From Typha latifolia (taxonomy: Eukaryota > Streptophyta > Magnoliopsida > Poales > Typhaceae): a stretch of DNA of 64,000 nucleotides. Each line of letters begins with the position of its first letter. Position 1 is the first letter of the stretch. The stretch spans positions 1,550,001 through 1,614,000 of the forward strand of contig CM034103.1 in assembly GCA_019914945.1 (NCBI GenBank), read 5' to 3'. Position numbers and translations under genes: made by a program. Shown in pieces: positions 49,045 through 61,500 of this stretch. The notes under the pieces were generated by a model. It was not told the DNA's origin. It did not search any database and saw only the letters and a program-made list of their open reading frames with translations.

Positions 49045-52000
49045 ATGATGGAGTGGGCGACGGTGCAGCATTTGGACTTGAGGCACGTCGGCCGCGGCCT
49101 CAAGCCGCTTCAACCGCACGCCGCCGCCTTCCATCCCACCCAGGCCGTCGTCGCCGTGGCCATCGGGACCTACATCATAGGTGAGAATCGAAATGGTTTT
49201 CTTGGTTTGTTAGTTCTGAGGGATGAGTTTTGTTTATTTTGATCGAATTTGATGGATTATCTGAGCTGATTTAGACATCTTCTTCCAAGTTAGAATCTTC
49301 AGATTGCAAAAAAGTAATTGATGTGAGAATCCTTGTTACTTGTGGATTGATTTTTCTTTTTTTCCTTCTGAAATTGTGGTTTGTGAAGAGCAATTGTGAC
49401 GATGGTTTGTCAGTTGGGATAATAGCTGAGTATATTGGAGTCGCTTGAAATTGGTGACACGTCTTTATTGCTTTTGTGGGTCGTTTCTTTCTTTTTTCTC
49501 GTAAAGAAACTTGCACAAGTTCAAGCTGCTATTGTGTCTTCTTTAACTCTCGTAAATGCGATGGATTGGTTCCCCTAGCGTGGAAGTTTTAGCTAAGAAC
49601 AAAGTTTCTTATTCTTCTTCAGAGACAGAGGCTCCTTGGGGAGATTTTTGATATTTATTGTTTCCCTTACGGTCAAGAAGTCTGTAAAATTGCGTCTTTT
49701 TTTTTTCTTTGTTCTTTTTGAACCAAGTAGAAGGTAATATCTTTATGGTATTTGACTTTTCATTTGTGTACTTGCTTATTACTAATTCAGTTAATTTCCC
49801 TAATTCCAGAATATGATGCAATAACTGGAAGCAAAATAGCTTCTATCAATATTGGTGCTCGAGTTGTTCGTATGTCATATAGTCCCACCAGTGGGCGTGC
49901 ATTGATTTCCATTCTTGAGGTTAGTTCAGGAGGACTTTATTCAACTTACTACATATGCAAGTGATATCAACATCTTTTATTGCTAATTATTATTGTTGTT
50001 ACAATTATATTCATAATTACAGTTAATGTGATTATCCAACTATTGTTGGCTCCACCTTGGTAAAATTCTTAAAAGCCGGTAAAGCCCATTTACCTTATTA
50101 TGTTTTTTTTTTCTGAAACTAATTTCTTTGAACAAAAATGGCTTGTCACAAATTTCCATTTTACCAGCATGAAACAAAGGCCATACTGATGTATACTGAT
50201 TGACCAATTCAAATTAAATTTATGTGTTGGTAAGTTCCAAGTAACTTGGTGCAGCTTTAAACAAACGTATGATTGAAATTATTGTGAATATAAACATGAA
50301 TACCTATCTTAGAGATTGGACAAATCCAAAATCAAAATTTGTCATCTTTATCCTCATCTCGGCAGTTCACATGTCGTCTATAGGACTTTCTTGATAGTTT
50401 TGCTTGATGCAGACATGAATTCCTATCTCTTGAGCCTTTTGAAGAATAGAAGAGAAAAGGAAGTACATAGGCCTACGATCTCATCTCTTAGGAGTTTCAT
50501 TGATACAATGAAGAGCAAGCACACACAACGATCATATCAACGCAGATGTCAGTCTCCTAGATATTGTCAGGAGATACCAAAACTTTATGGTACATTATTA
50601 GGTTCAGTAATTCAGGAACAAATTAATATTTTTACAGTAAGACTCACATATTTAGTATTAATTTGGAGCATATGTGAAATTTTTAGGAAATCTTTTATGG
50701 GAATGTGAATTTTCTTTTGGAACTTTTTGTGTTTTTGAAAGTTTTTATGGGACTCCAAGTCTTTATTTTGATGAAGGTCTTGGACTGGGACAATATTTTT
50801 CTTGTTTTGGAATCGTAAACTGAGTCAAATTATGTAGGAGTCCTGCTTTTGTAGTAGATTGATTTTGGAGGAGTTGGAATATATTTATTGATTGTTCCAT
50901 GATAATGTTGAAATCTTAAAAACTATGACAATCAACCATGTCATGTAATTTAATGCATTGACATACTGTATCATAGTTCTGCTGAGTTTAGGTTTTATTG
51001 CAGATCAACTTTTGTGTGTATTACTTGATGATATAGCAGGCAAATATCTGACCCTTTATATCTTTGACTTGTGCATGCCTTTCACAATTCTTAGTTTTTT
51101 CTGTAGTGGTGATAAGTTCCACATCTGAACAATTTTATGTTGGTGGTTTTGCTTCATGTTTTCTAGATTCAAATAGAGTAACTCTTTCCCTACTTGCTAG
51201 TCTGGATATGTCATCTGACTTTTTCACCTCTAGGATTGTACCATCAGATCCTGTGATTTTGACACTGAGCAGACCTTTGTGCTACATTCACCTGAGAAAA
51301 GGACAGAACACATTTCCTCGGATGTGGAAGTTCATATGGCATTGACGCCTCTTGAGCCTGTCGTCTTTTTCGGATTTCACAGACGAATGAGTGTGACAGG
51401 TTTGCTCATCTCCATGTGATCTATTCAAATGTCAATTTGGTTATTATAGTAATCTTATATCTTCTGATCATGTAAAGTTGTTGGGACGGTCGAGGGGGGT
51501 AGGCCGCCAACAAAGATAAAGACAGATCTTAAAAAGCCTGTTGTCAACCTTGCATGCCATCCTCGTCTCCCTGTCTTGGTAAGCATGACCTCTTCTTTTA
51601 TTGATCAAAGAACACTGTGTAATACTTACAAAACAAGGTGTTACCTTTTGTGGTTCTTATTATTTGATATTTCTTCCAGTATGTAGCTTATGCTGATGGC
51701 TTGATTCGAGCTTACAATATTCAAACTTATGCTGTCAATTATACCCTACAGCGTAAGATTTGAATTGCGGTTCTGTTCTATACATTCTAGATTGTCAGCA
51801 TGTACTCTTTGTAAATTGTACTACTCCTCTGTTTTCAGTTGATAATACAATCAAGCTAATTGGTGCTGGTGCATTTGCTTTTCATCCAACCTTGGAATGG
51901 ATTTTTGTTGGTGATAGAAAGGGTACTCTTTTGGCATGGGATGTATCAACTGAGAGGCCAAATATGATCGGCATGTAAGTCCTTATACTCATAACTATAT

Positions 52001-52519
52001 ACTCTCTTAATTAAATTTTTCCAAGGGAAATTAATTTAGTAAATAACAAGGATTAAGAGCAATTATTCAAAATGAAATTATCAGGAGAGGAAAAGCTTTG
52101 GTAAATAGGTGCATCTTAGACCATTTCGAAGCACAAACTAGAATGTCTTGGACCATTAATGAGTTGCTATCGTTGTGATTTTTCTCATTGTTTTTGACTT
52201 TTTTTCGTTGAGATTTGAAATTTCAATGGAATACGATTTAAATTCTATGCAGTTCGGTAGATTTTGCTAGTTCTGTTAGCTCCAATTTCTGTGCTTTGAG
52301 TCAAAGATGTAAGTTTCTAAAGTCAGGTTTGAACATGTTTCAGCTAGTTTTGACGGTTTCACTGGATGTCACTTGCCTAAGCTTAAATATGCTTGTTGTG
52401 GACTTATCTATTGTCCTATTAGGTATCCTAGACTACGTGATAAATTTAACGGTGTTGTACATAATTGTTTTCTATTAGAATTTGAAGCAAGGTGTTCATA
52501 CCGGACATTGCGGCAGAGT

Positions 52520-52560
<41 letters not shown>

Positions 52561-55500
52561 TATTTGCATGAGAGAAAACAAAGGGTGATCCACCACGAAA
52601 AGGGAGAGGAGAGAGAGGGGTGGTTGGGAGAACCCACCATAGGAAGAGGGAGTGTCAGAGGTAGGCCAGGCCTGTTTGGCTATGAAGCACCTGACCAGAC
52701 CCTAAAAACAAGATTGATTGATTCATTTGAGCTGGTCGGAATCAGTTTGCTCAAATCACTAGAGCATCCTTTAGTAGTATTTGAATGAGGAACTCATAAG
52801 CATAAATAATATACTTCATGTAATAGTAATGCTATAATGCATGAAAGGATTTCTCTGTACAAAGATGCAAGAATATAACAACAATAACAAACAAACATTT
52901 GCCCCAACAATTTGGGATTGGTTATATGAATGAATTTTCTCTGTTCAGCTCTATTTGGTGCATTGTTGTCAAGTCAAGCACTGCCACATCTTTCCTTATT
53001 AATTCCCCCCATGTAAATTTACAAGATGCAAAACTAGTTTAATAAAAACAAGTTTGCCAGTTATGGCATAAGTTTAGTGTATACTTCAAGAAGTTACCTG
53101 TTATATGAAGCCTCAAATATTAATTCAAAATTATATCATGTAAATTCTGACTTAAAATTTTCAATGTTGTGCTTATATGATGTCTTAGTTTTTTGAGTTA
53201 AAGGTCAAGGTGTAGCAATGAAAATATATACATTTTGTTGTCATTTGGCTTAGTCTCCTTTCATTCTTTGTTTAAATGTTTCTTCTTTAATATTCTAAAT
53301 GATTTTTCGTTTAAATATCTGTCAACCATTTATCCATGTTTCACTACTTCATACTGCTACTTTTGATACTTTGATATATTTCTGTTTCATTTTGTTATAG
53401 ATAATGCTTGTAGCAAATTCCATAACCTGTTTCTGACTCGCGTTTGGTTTTTATTCAGTACACAGGCTGGCTCTCATCCTATAACATCTATTTCATGGCT
53501 GTCTACACTGCGGTTACTTGTGACAGTTTCCAAGGATGGAGCACTTCAAGTGTGGAAGACACGTGTAATAATCAACCCAAACAGACAGCCAATGCAAGCA
53601 AATTTTTTTGAGCATGCAGGTCATCTACTCCGCTACCTTATTAAAAGAACTAAAAGATCAACGGCCTCATTTTGCTTTTGATTCCTAAGAACTAGTCATC
53701 TTAATTATCTTAAATACCCTTTTGGTAGTTTGTTTCATTATATACATCATATTATGATGCTTGACACTGCTTGTTATTAGCAAACAGAATAATTTTTGGA
53801 TCTGTGTTTGATTCCTTGTTTATTATTCTGAATAGTTTTTCCCGTTGCTTTTGATCAACATTTTGCAGCTATTGAAACTATAGACATTACTCAGATTCTC
53901 TCTCTTCAAGATGGAGAAGCTGTATATCCTTTACCTCGAATAAGAAATTTTGCAGTTCACCCAAAGTTAAATTTAGCAACATTGATATTCGCAGTTAAGC
54001 ACGCAACTCTCTGTCTCTCTGAAAATGACAATTTTACCCCTACCAAATTATGGAACATCATCTCTTGTTAGCAGGATATGTCGGGTGGAGATCATGCAAA
54101 AAATAGGGCGGCATACACAAGGGAGGGAAGGAAACAACTTTTTGCAGTCCTTCAAAGTGCAAGAGGATCTACTGGTAAAATACTTTAGCATTCTAATGAG
54201 CCAAAAGATCTGCATGGCTCCTCTGATTGTTTTTCCTTCTAACTTCTGTTTTCTTGTCCTATAAAACATGGCAGTGTAAAATACTTCTGTTTTCTTTTTC
54301 CTTTACAATATGTTATGAGTAATGCCATATAAGTAACCATTCTCTCTAAGAAAAGGATCTCCATCGCAAGGTTTTGTATCTATATCTGGTAGTACTATAT
54401 CATGTTTTGCATTTTAGTTGTCTCCTGGTGTTACACAGACTTGGATTTCCTATTCTCTTGTTTGATCTTCCAGTCTATCTGCTTATTTTATATTTTCTCT
54501 CAACGCTGTATCAGATTGACTAACTTCTATGAAATGTATGATCTCTCATTAGACTACACACAATGGCATCTGTTGTGTCTGACAATTTTATTTCCTTGTT
54601 GTTATGCAGCTGCTATTTTGAAGGAAAAGCTTTCAGCTCTAGGCTCTTCAGGAATTTTGGCAGATCATCAGCTCCAGACACAGCTACAAGAGCATCACTT
54701 TAAGGGGTAAGTTGCCAGAGGCTCCATATCATGCATTTCAATTTCAATTTTGTACATGTAGGATTACATAAACATCTGATTTCTTGGAGAAGCACCAATC
54801 TCAGTTTGTTGAGATTGCTGGAGGTCAAATACAGCAAAAGCTATTCATATTGGATAGCTATATAAATATTTATTGTTTCAATGAGCAGAACCATTTCCTG
54901 TGCTAAACTAAAATTTGATGTTTGGCCTACTTTTTGATACTTGCGTAGAATACTGCAACTAATTACTGGCCATCTTTTCTTGTTCTTTTGTAGCAGACTT
55001 GTCCTAGTTGATATCTTTGTCATGTGGAGATTTATTAATCAATGTGCTTGGACTCGGATAATGATCTTTCATGTTGCTTTAAGCATGGCTCCTAGTTTTG
55101 GCTGATCCCAATCCTGGGCTGAAACTAGTCTATTGACTGGTTTCGGGGGCTGATCCTGCCCAAGACGGGTATGAGGGGAAGAGAGAAAGAGAGGGAGCAA
55201 GAGAGAGGGAAAGAGAGGAAGGAAGAAAGAGAGTTTGTGGATTGCGACAGTAAGACAGAGAGGGAAGAAAGGAGAGAGAGGAAGAGAAGGGAGAGAAAGA
55301 TGTGGAGAAAAAATAAAAAAATAAAAAACTATGTTGGAGAGGGAGAGAGGTGGTAATCGGTGTGGGTGCGGGAGAGTGAAAGGCTGAGGGAGATAGTATT
55401 TTTTTTAAGGGAAAGTTAATAAGAGAGAGAGAGTTGGAGATAGAGTTAGTGGGAGAGTGAGTTTGATATGAGAGAGAGAGAGTTAGTGTGGGGGAGAGTT

Positions 55501-58500
55501 TGATAAGAGAGAGTTAGTAGAAAAGAGAGTTTGATAAGAGAAAGAATCAGTGGGAGAGAATGTAAGAATTTTTTTTTTAATTTGTGTAAGAAACGGGGAG
55601 AGAAAGAGTGTATGAATAGTAAAAATGGGAAGAGATAGAAATTGAGAAAATACTATTTATTTTTTAGTATTTGGATTTTATATATGAGTAATTTATATTT
55701 ATATCTTATTTTATTATTTCTAAAAAAATTAGAATTTTTCTGTATTTTAAAAAATATTTTAAAATACAGGTCGATACGGATGACCAATTCTACCAATACT
55801 TATCGTTTTTTCAGATGGCCGATCCCGATCCTTATTTTGATACTTGAAAACCCTAATTTTAAGTACAACCGTTATAAATAGCTTTATACTTTTGCTCCAT
55901 GTGTCCAGTAAATAAGAAGATAGTATGAATAAGTCATGCTATTGACCTAATAAGTTGTAGGAATGTATATATGATTTTATCACTGTGCATTGTGATCTGG
56001 AATTCTGGATAAGAATGAATTTTCTTTTTGGTTCCCAAAAGATTTAGTTGATTTTTTTTTTTTTTGAAAGAGGGAAGATTTACTTGATAGGAAACATTAA
56101 AATAGTATCTGAAACTTAACACTAGATGATGTTAACTGTGCTGCCCGTCTATTTTCCATTCTTTTATGTCCTTTAGTTGGTGAAGATTGATGTTCTTGTA
56201 GACTTTATCTTTTTTAATAGCTTGTGATCGTGATTGATTTGCATTTCCTATTTTCCAGCCAAAGTCAGCTAACCATCTCAGATATTGCAAGGAAAGCGTT
56301 CCTTCACAGTGTATGCTTCTCTTACCTCGGTTCCTTTCTAAAATGTTGCTTTCAGATGTTCTTTTATGATGATTCATGAAAACAAGTAGCTTTGAAGCTC
56401 CTTAATTTATTGAATGCAAAACTGTAAGAAATGCCGAAAGTTTGTGAACCATATTGAAATCATCATCTTTTACGTTGAGAAAATCTGAAGATCCATTCTC
56501 TACCTCTATCACTAGTCTTCTTTGAGAAATTGTATAATCTGAAGATCCATTCTCTAAAAGTACTGAAGCTTCCCTTTTTGAAAAAGGCAGGTTTATCATA
56601 ATTGGTTTAGTTGGAATTCTATGACTTTAACAAGCCTAGGCCCTAGAGCTGATAATCTGAAGACAATGCTACATGCATGCCTGTCACTTAATTTTAAATA
56701 TAGGCATGCATTGTTTCCTTTTGATTTAGTCCTGCTTCCATAGTTATCTAAGTTACCTAATTTTTGCGATTTAACATGATCAACTTCTTCACAAGAATTT
56801 TTTTATTGCTTATCTTGTTCCTCACATGCATTCATGTAGCATTTCATGGAGGGACATGCAAAAAGTGGTCCAATATCCCGGTTACCTCTCATTACAATTT
56901 CAGATCCTAGGCATCTTCTGCGAGATCTTCCTGTTTGTCAGGTAGACACTAGAAAGATCAATCAGTTTGCTGCTGTATTTTTCCTGTTATTCTTTTAGCT
57001 AACTCCAGTTTCACAATTGCAGCCTTATCACTTAGAGCTGAACTTTTTCAACAAGGAGAACCGCGTTGTTCATTATCCTGTCAGGGCATTTTATTTAGAT
57101 GGGTTCAATCTGATGGCATATAACATCTCTTCAGGAGCAGATAATCTTTATAAGAAACTTTACTCTTCGGTACTAACTATATACCTCCTGAGAGATTTCA
57201 TTTATTCCCTTATTGTTGTAGTATAAATTGACAGTTCATTATATTATCTTCTTTGACATTTATCCATCAATATTCAATACCTTTCAGATTCCCTCAAATG
57301 TAGAATGCCTTCCAAAGATTATGCTTTACAGTTCAAAGCAGCACTTCTTTCTAGTGGTCTTTGAATTAAGTGGTCCAAGTGGGTTGCTGCATGAAGTTGT
57401 TCTTTACTGGGAACAGACAGATCTACAGTCAGTTAATAGCAAAGGAAGTTCAATAAAAGGTTGCTATCTTTCCTGAAATGTATTGCATATTGGCATGTTT
57501 GCTACTTTACTCTGACATCTTTCTTTTTCTGTGTAGGCCGAGATGCAGCACTTATGGGTCCTAATGAAAATCAGTATGCTATTCTGGATGAGGACAAGAG
57601 TGGTCTTGCTCTTTTTATTCTGCCAGGGGTTGCCTCTAAGGAAGTTACTGAAAACAAAGTTACTGAAAACAATGGAGCCCTTGATGAGAATTCATTTGCT
57701 GACGCTAAAGTTGGCTCAACTCAAGGCCAAGGTCCTCTGCAATTTGTTTTTGAAGCAGAGGTTGATCGCATTTTTTCAACTCCATTAGGTGTGTCAAATC
57801 AAGCTCTTCCCAGATAGTGATAGCGAGGGACTTCTTCAGAGCCCTTTGTTAGTTTAAATATGGCTGATTGCTGTGCCTGTCTTTCTTGTAGAGTCAACCA
57901 TTTTGTATACCATATCTGGAAAGCATATTGGGCTAGTGAAACTTCTTCAGGGATACCGTCTATCAACTGATGATGGGCAGTTTATTTCCACAAAAACTGA
58001 TGGAAAGAAGTTCATTAAGATGAAACCAAATGAGGCTGTTCTTCAGGTTCTTGGCCCTACTGATTTACTTTCTGAGCTACAAACATTAAATTTTTTTCGT
58101 ATGGAGAATAAGGCAGTCTGAAGTATGAACAATAATACAGTTTACTGACATAATTTTGCTGTCATTTCAGTATGTTTTGACTTATGACTTTCGTATGGTA
58201 ATCAAAGTGACAAACTGAAAAAAAGAAGCCGGAACCAAGTTTCTTTTTTTTCTAGCTGTCAACTTGTCATATAAGGAAAAAAGGATTCCATTTTATTGTC
58301 ATATCTACAATAAGATTAATATATGGTTGATGTTATGCCAAGAAATCTGACCAAAATTGAAGCATTTAAAAACTAATTTAGAATTATGTTCAGAATTTAT
58401 CAAATTACTTTTTTGTGCTTTCTAGGGATTGATCAAACTAGCACCTTGAAAACAGTAAGCCTGCATGCTAGTGGCATCATGAGAAGTTGAGAACCAACTG

Positions 58501-61500
58501 TGTAGCATCTAATTGACAATAGATTTGAGTAGTATGATTTTCACTAATTGATGTAGCTAGGTATATTGTTCTTTTTTATGTCACTGAAGTAGGAATAATA
58601 GTCATGGTATTCTTTTGCCATTCGGCACTATTATGCAGGTTCACTGGCAAGAGACTCTTAGAGGTCATGTTGCTGGAATACTGACAAGTCAAAGAGTACT
58701 GATTGCTTCTGCTGATCTGGACATCCTGTCTAGCAGTTCAACTAAATTTGATAGAGGACTGCCATCGATATCCTTTGGTTTTTTAAATTTTATGCTAGTC
58801 TAAGTTTGCTTTTACCTTGTGCTCTGTGTTGCTGCTTGTTTGAACACTTAACTGCTTTGTACTATCGTTCTTTGCTTTGGGTTGGGCCAGCTCTTCTCTT
58901 TTCAACTGCAGCTACAATTAGTATGCTTGGATGGGATAACAAAGTTCGGAGCATCCTTTCGACTAGCTTTCCATGTTCGGGTAAGGTTCACTCGATTTCC
59001 CTCTTTCTAGTGGGAAAACAAAAATATTAAAGTAAGGATGAAAATGTGAATCTTTTCTATAAAAGGTCTCACTACCTGTATGTGCTAGGAGAGTATATAT
59101 CTGAATGTTTCAAAATTTGAATCCCTGAACCTTCAGAACCTATGAAAACCAATAAACCTAGAACTTTTCACATCAGCATAAAAAATAAAGTTGTTGTACT
59201 CCTTATATTATGATCAAGATTCAAGTCGATTGCTAGCTCTGAAACTTTGTGCTATAGTTGCTTTTACGACTTCTCTTACAGTAACTTGTAGCCCTTGTAC
59301 AACTGCTATAAGGTGGACAATTGATGGATTCATGAACATTGTGTTGACTCAAACATCTTGTCATATGCAAGGCAATGATACATATGGTACTTCAGTACTG
59401 AATATAAAGAGCAGTGCTTATATTTTCTATTTCAATATGGCTTTCCGCAATTGGAGGTTCTGCTAAATATCTTAGATTCCATCGGCCTTAATAAGGCAGT
59501 TCACAATTTGGATCACTATTAATTTGTTTCTCGTTCTGACCATTCATTTATTCTGAACCATGTTATACCTTGGATATGCAGTCTTAATTGGTTCTCTGAA
59601 TGACCGTCTACTGCTTGCCAACCCAACGGAGATAAATCCGAGACAGAAAAAGGGAGTTGAAATTAGGAGCTGTCTTGTAGGTCTTCTAGAGCCTCTCCTC
59701 ATTGGATTTGCCACAATGCAGCAACATTTTGAGCAGAAACTTGATCTTCCGGAGGTGTTATACCAAATAACATCAAGGTAGTTCCTTTGCTTGATTATGA
59801 TCAACTAGAGTAATGAGTTATCTGAGTTATCCAATCTGTGATGGTGTCAAATTAGATGACTTGATCTCTGTTCAATCTTTATTGCAATTGTTCTGTTAAT
59901 ATTCCATTATAACTTTTTACATGAAATTTTCCCTTTATCCAGATTGGTCATAACTTGTAGGTCTATAATCTCAATGTTCTTCCTGCAGGTTTGACAGTTT
60001 GCGCATTACTCCGAGGTCTCTGGATATATTGGCCAAAGGCTCCCCTATTTGTGGAGACCTTGCTGTATCTTTATCCCAAGCAAGTCCTCAATTCACACAG
60101 GTGAACGCTAACTGTTATTCAATTCAAAGCCCTTGCTTTTCTTTTAAACTGTTCCACTGAAAATTTTCAAAATCATCTTAGGTTCTACGCTGTGATTATG
60201 CAATCAAAGCTCTCCGCTTCTCCACTGCCTTATCGATTTTGAAGGATGAATTTTTGCGCTCTAGAGATTACCCTCAATGCCCTCCTACTTCATATTTATT
60301 CCACCGTTTTCGGCTGTTGGGATACACATGTATCAAGTATGTTCCACTTTACTATTTAAATCCTTTCTTATGCCTAAACATCTAGAGTAACATTATAGGT
60401 GGGGTCAGGGGTGCTCCTAAACATCTAGAGTAACATTAAAGTGGGGTCAGGGATGTTGACTTATGTACATATCCTAATATATGATATCTTCTATGACCAT
60501 TGACTACTGATTTACGATTATAGTTCCTTCTTATCTATCTATGATTTTCTATCAAGCCTGACTTTTCGATTCTGTCTTCTGGTTCCGGATTAAAGCTTAC
60601 TAAGGAAGCACATGCTCTCTGATGATTGTTTCTATTAATTATCAGCACAGAATGGTTAAGGTACTTAGATGCTCGGTATATTCTGGAAGGAAATATACCA
60701 GACAGTGACAGAAGTAGCTTGTTTACAAACGAAAGAATTTTTTTTTTTTTGAACGATTGAATAAACTATTTAGGTATGCCATATTGGCTCGAGCATGGAC
60801 AACTAGTTAGTGGTATTTAAATTTTAGAATACTGTTGAATGCATATTAAGTACTTCCTTGAATGGTATACCATCTAGATTTTATTGGCTCTCTAAAAAAA
60901 AACTACAGATCTGTTTGGCTTGTAGCTTTGTGTTCAACTATCATTTTGTGGGAGAAATTTTCTATCTGACCTGGATTAGGATCCTGATACAGATAATAAT
61001 TTTGAAATTTTTTGGGATACAGATAATACGAAATTGCCCTTGGATTCTGATAGGGATATGGATCATTTAGTGGTAAAATCACATCCGTATCTTTCTTTTT
61101 TGGATATGGATACAAATGCTTGATTACCAACCTACTAAGCATAGACATAGATATGCATTTATGGGTTAAAAACTTTATTCACATAGAAATTATAGTTATT
61201 TGTTATTCTGCTTATAGCAACCAGAAGTTTAAACCATCTATTTCCACTATGCATTATTTCTATAATGGGCATAGCAAGTAATGAGCACTATATGATCAGG
61301 TATGGTCAGTTTGATGCTGCAAAAGAGACTTTTGAGGTCATTGCAGATCATGAAAGCATGCTCGATCTGTTTATATGTCACTTGAATCCTAGTGCTATGC
61401 GACGCCTTGCGCAGAAATTAGAAGAAGCTGCTACAGATTCAGAACTAAGGCGATATTGTGAAAGAATTTTGAGAATTCGTTCCACTGGATGGACACAGGG

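Noticed and set aside
48954..49184. Frame starting in the (GA)n tract upstream of TWD40-2
   Set aside because: Arg-Glu repeats from the microsatellite; the real TWD40-2 frame is the one from 49045.
50316..50708. 130-codon plus-strand frame in TWD40-2 intron 2
   Set aside because: Composition is protein-like in places, but there is no domain or splice support and it lies between exons that join in phase; a retroelement fragment is possible but cannot be supported.
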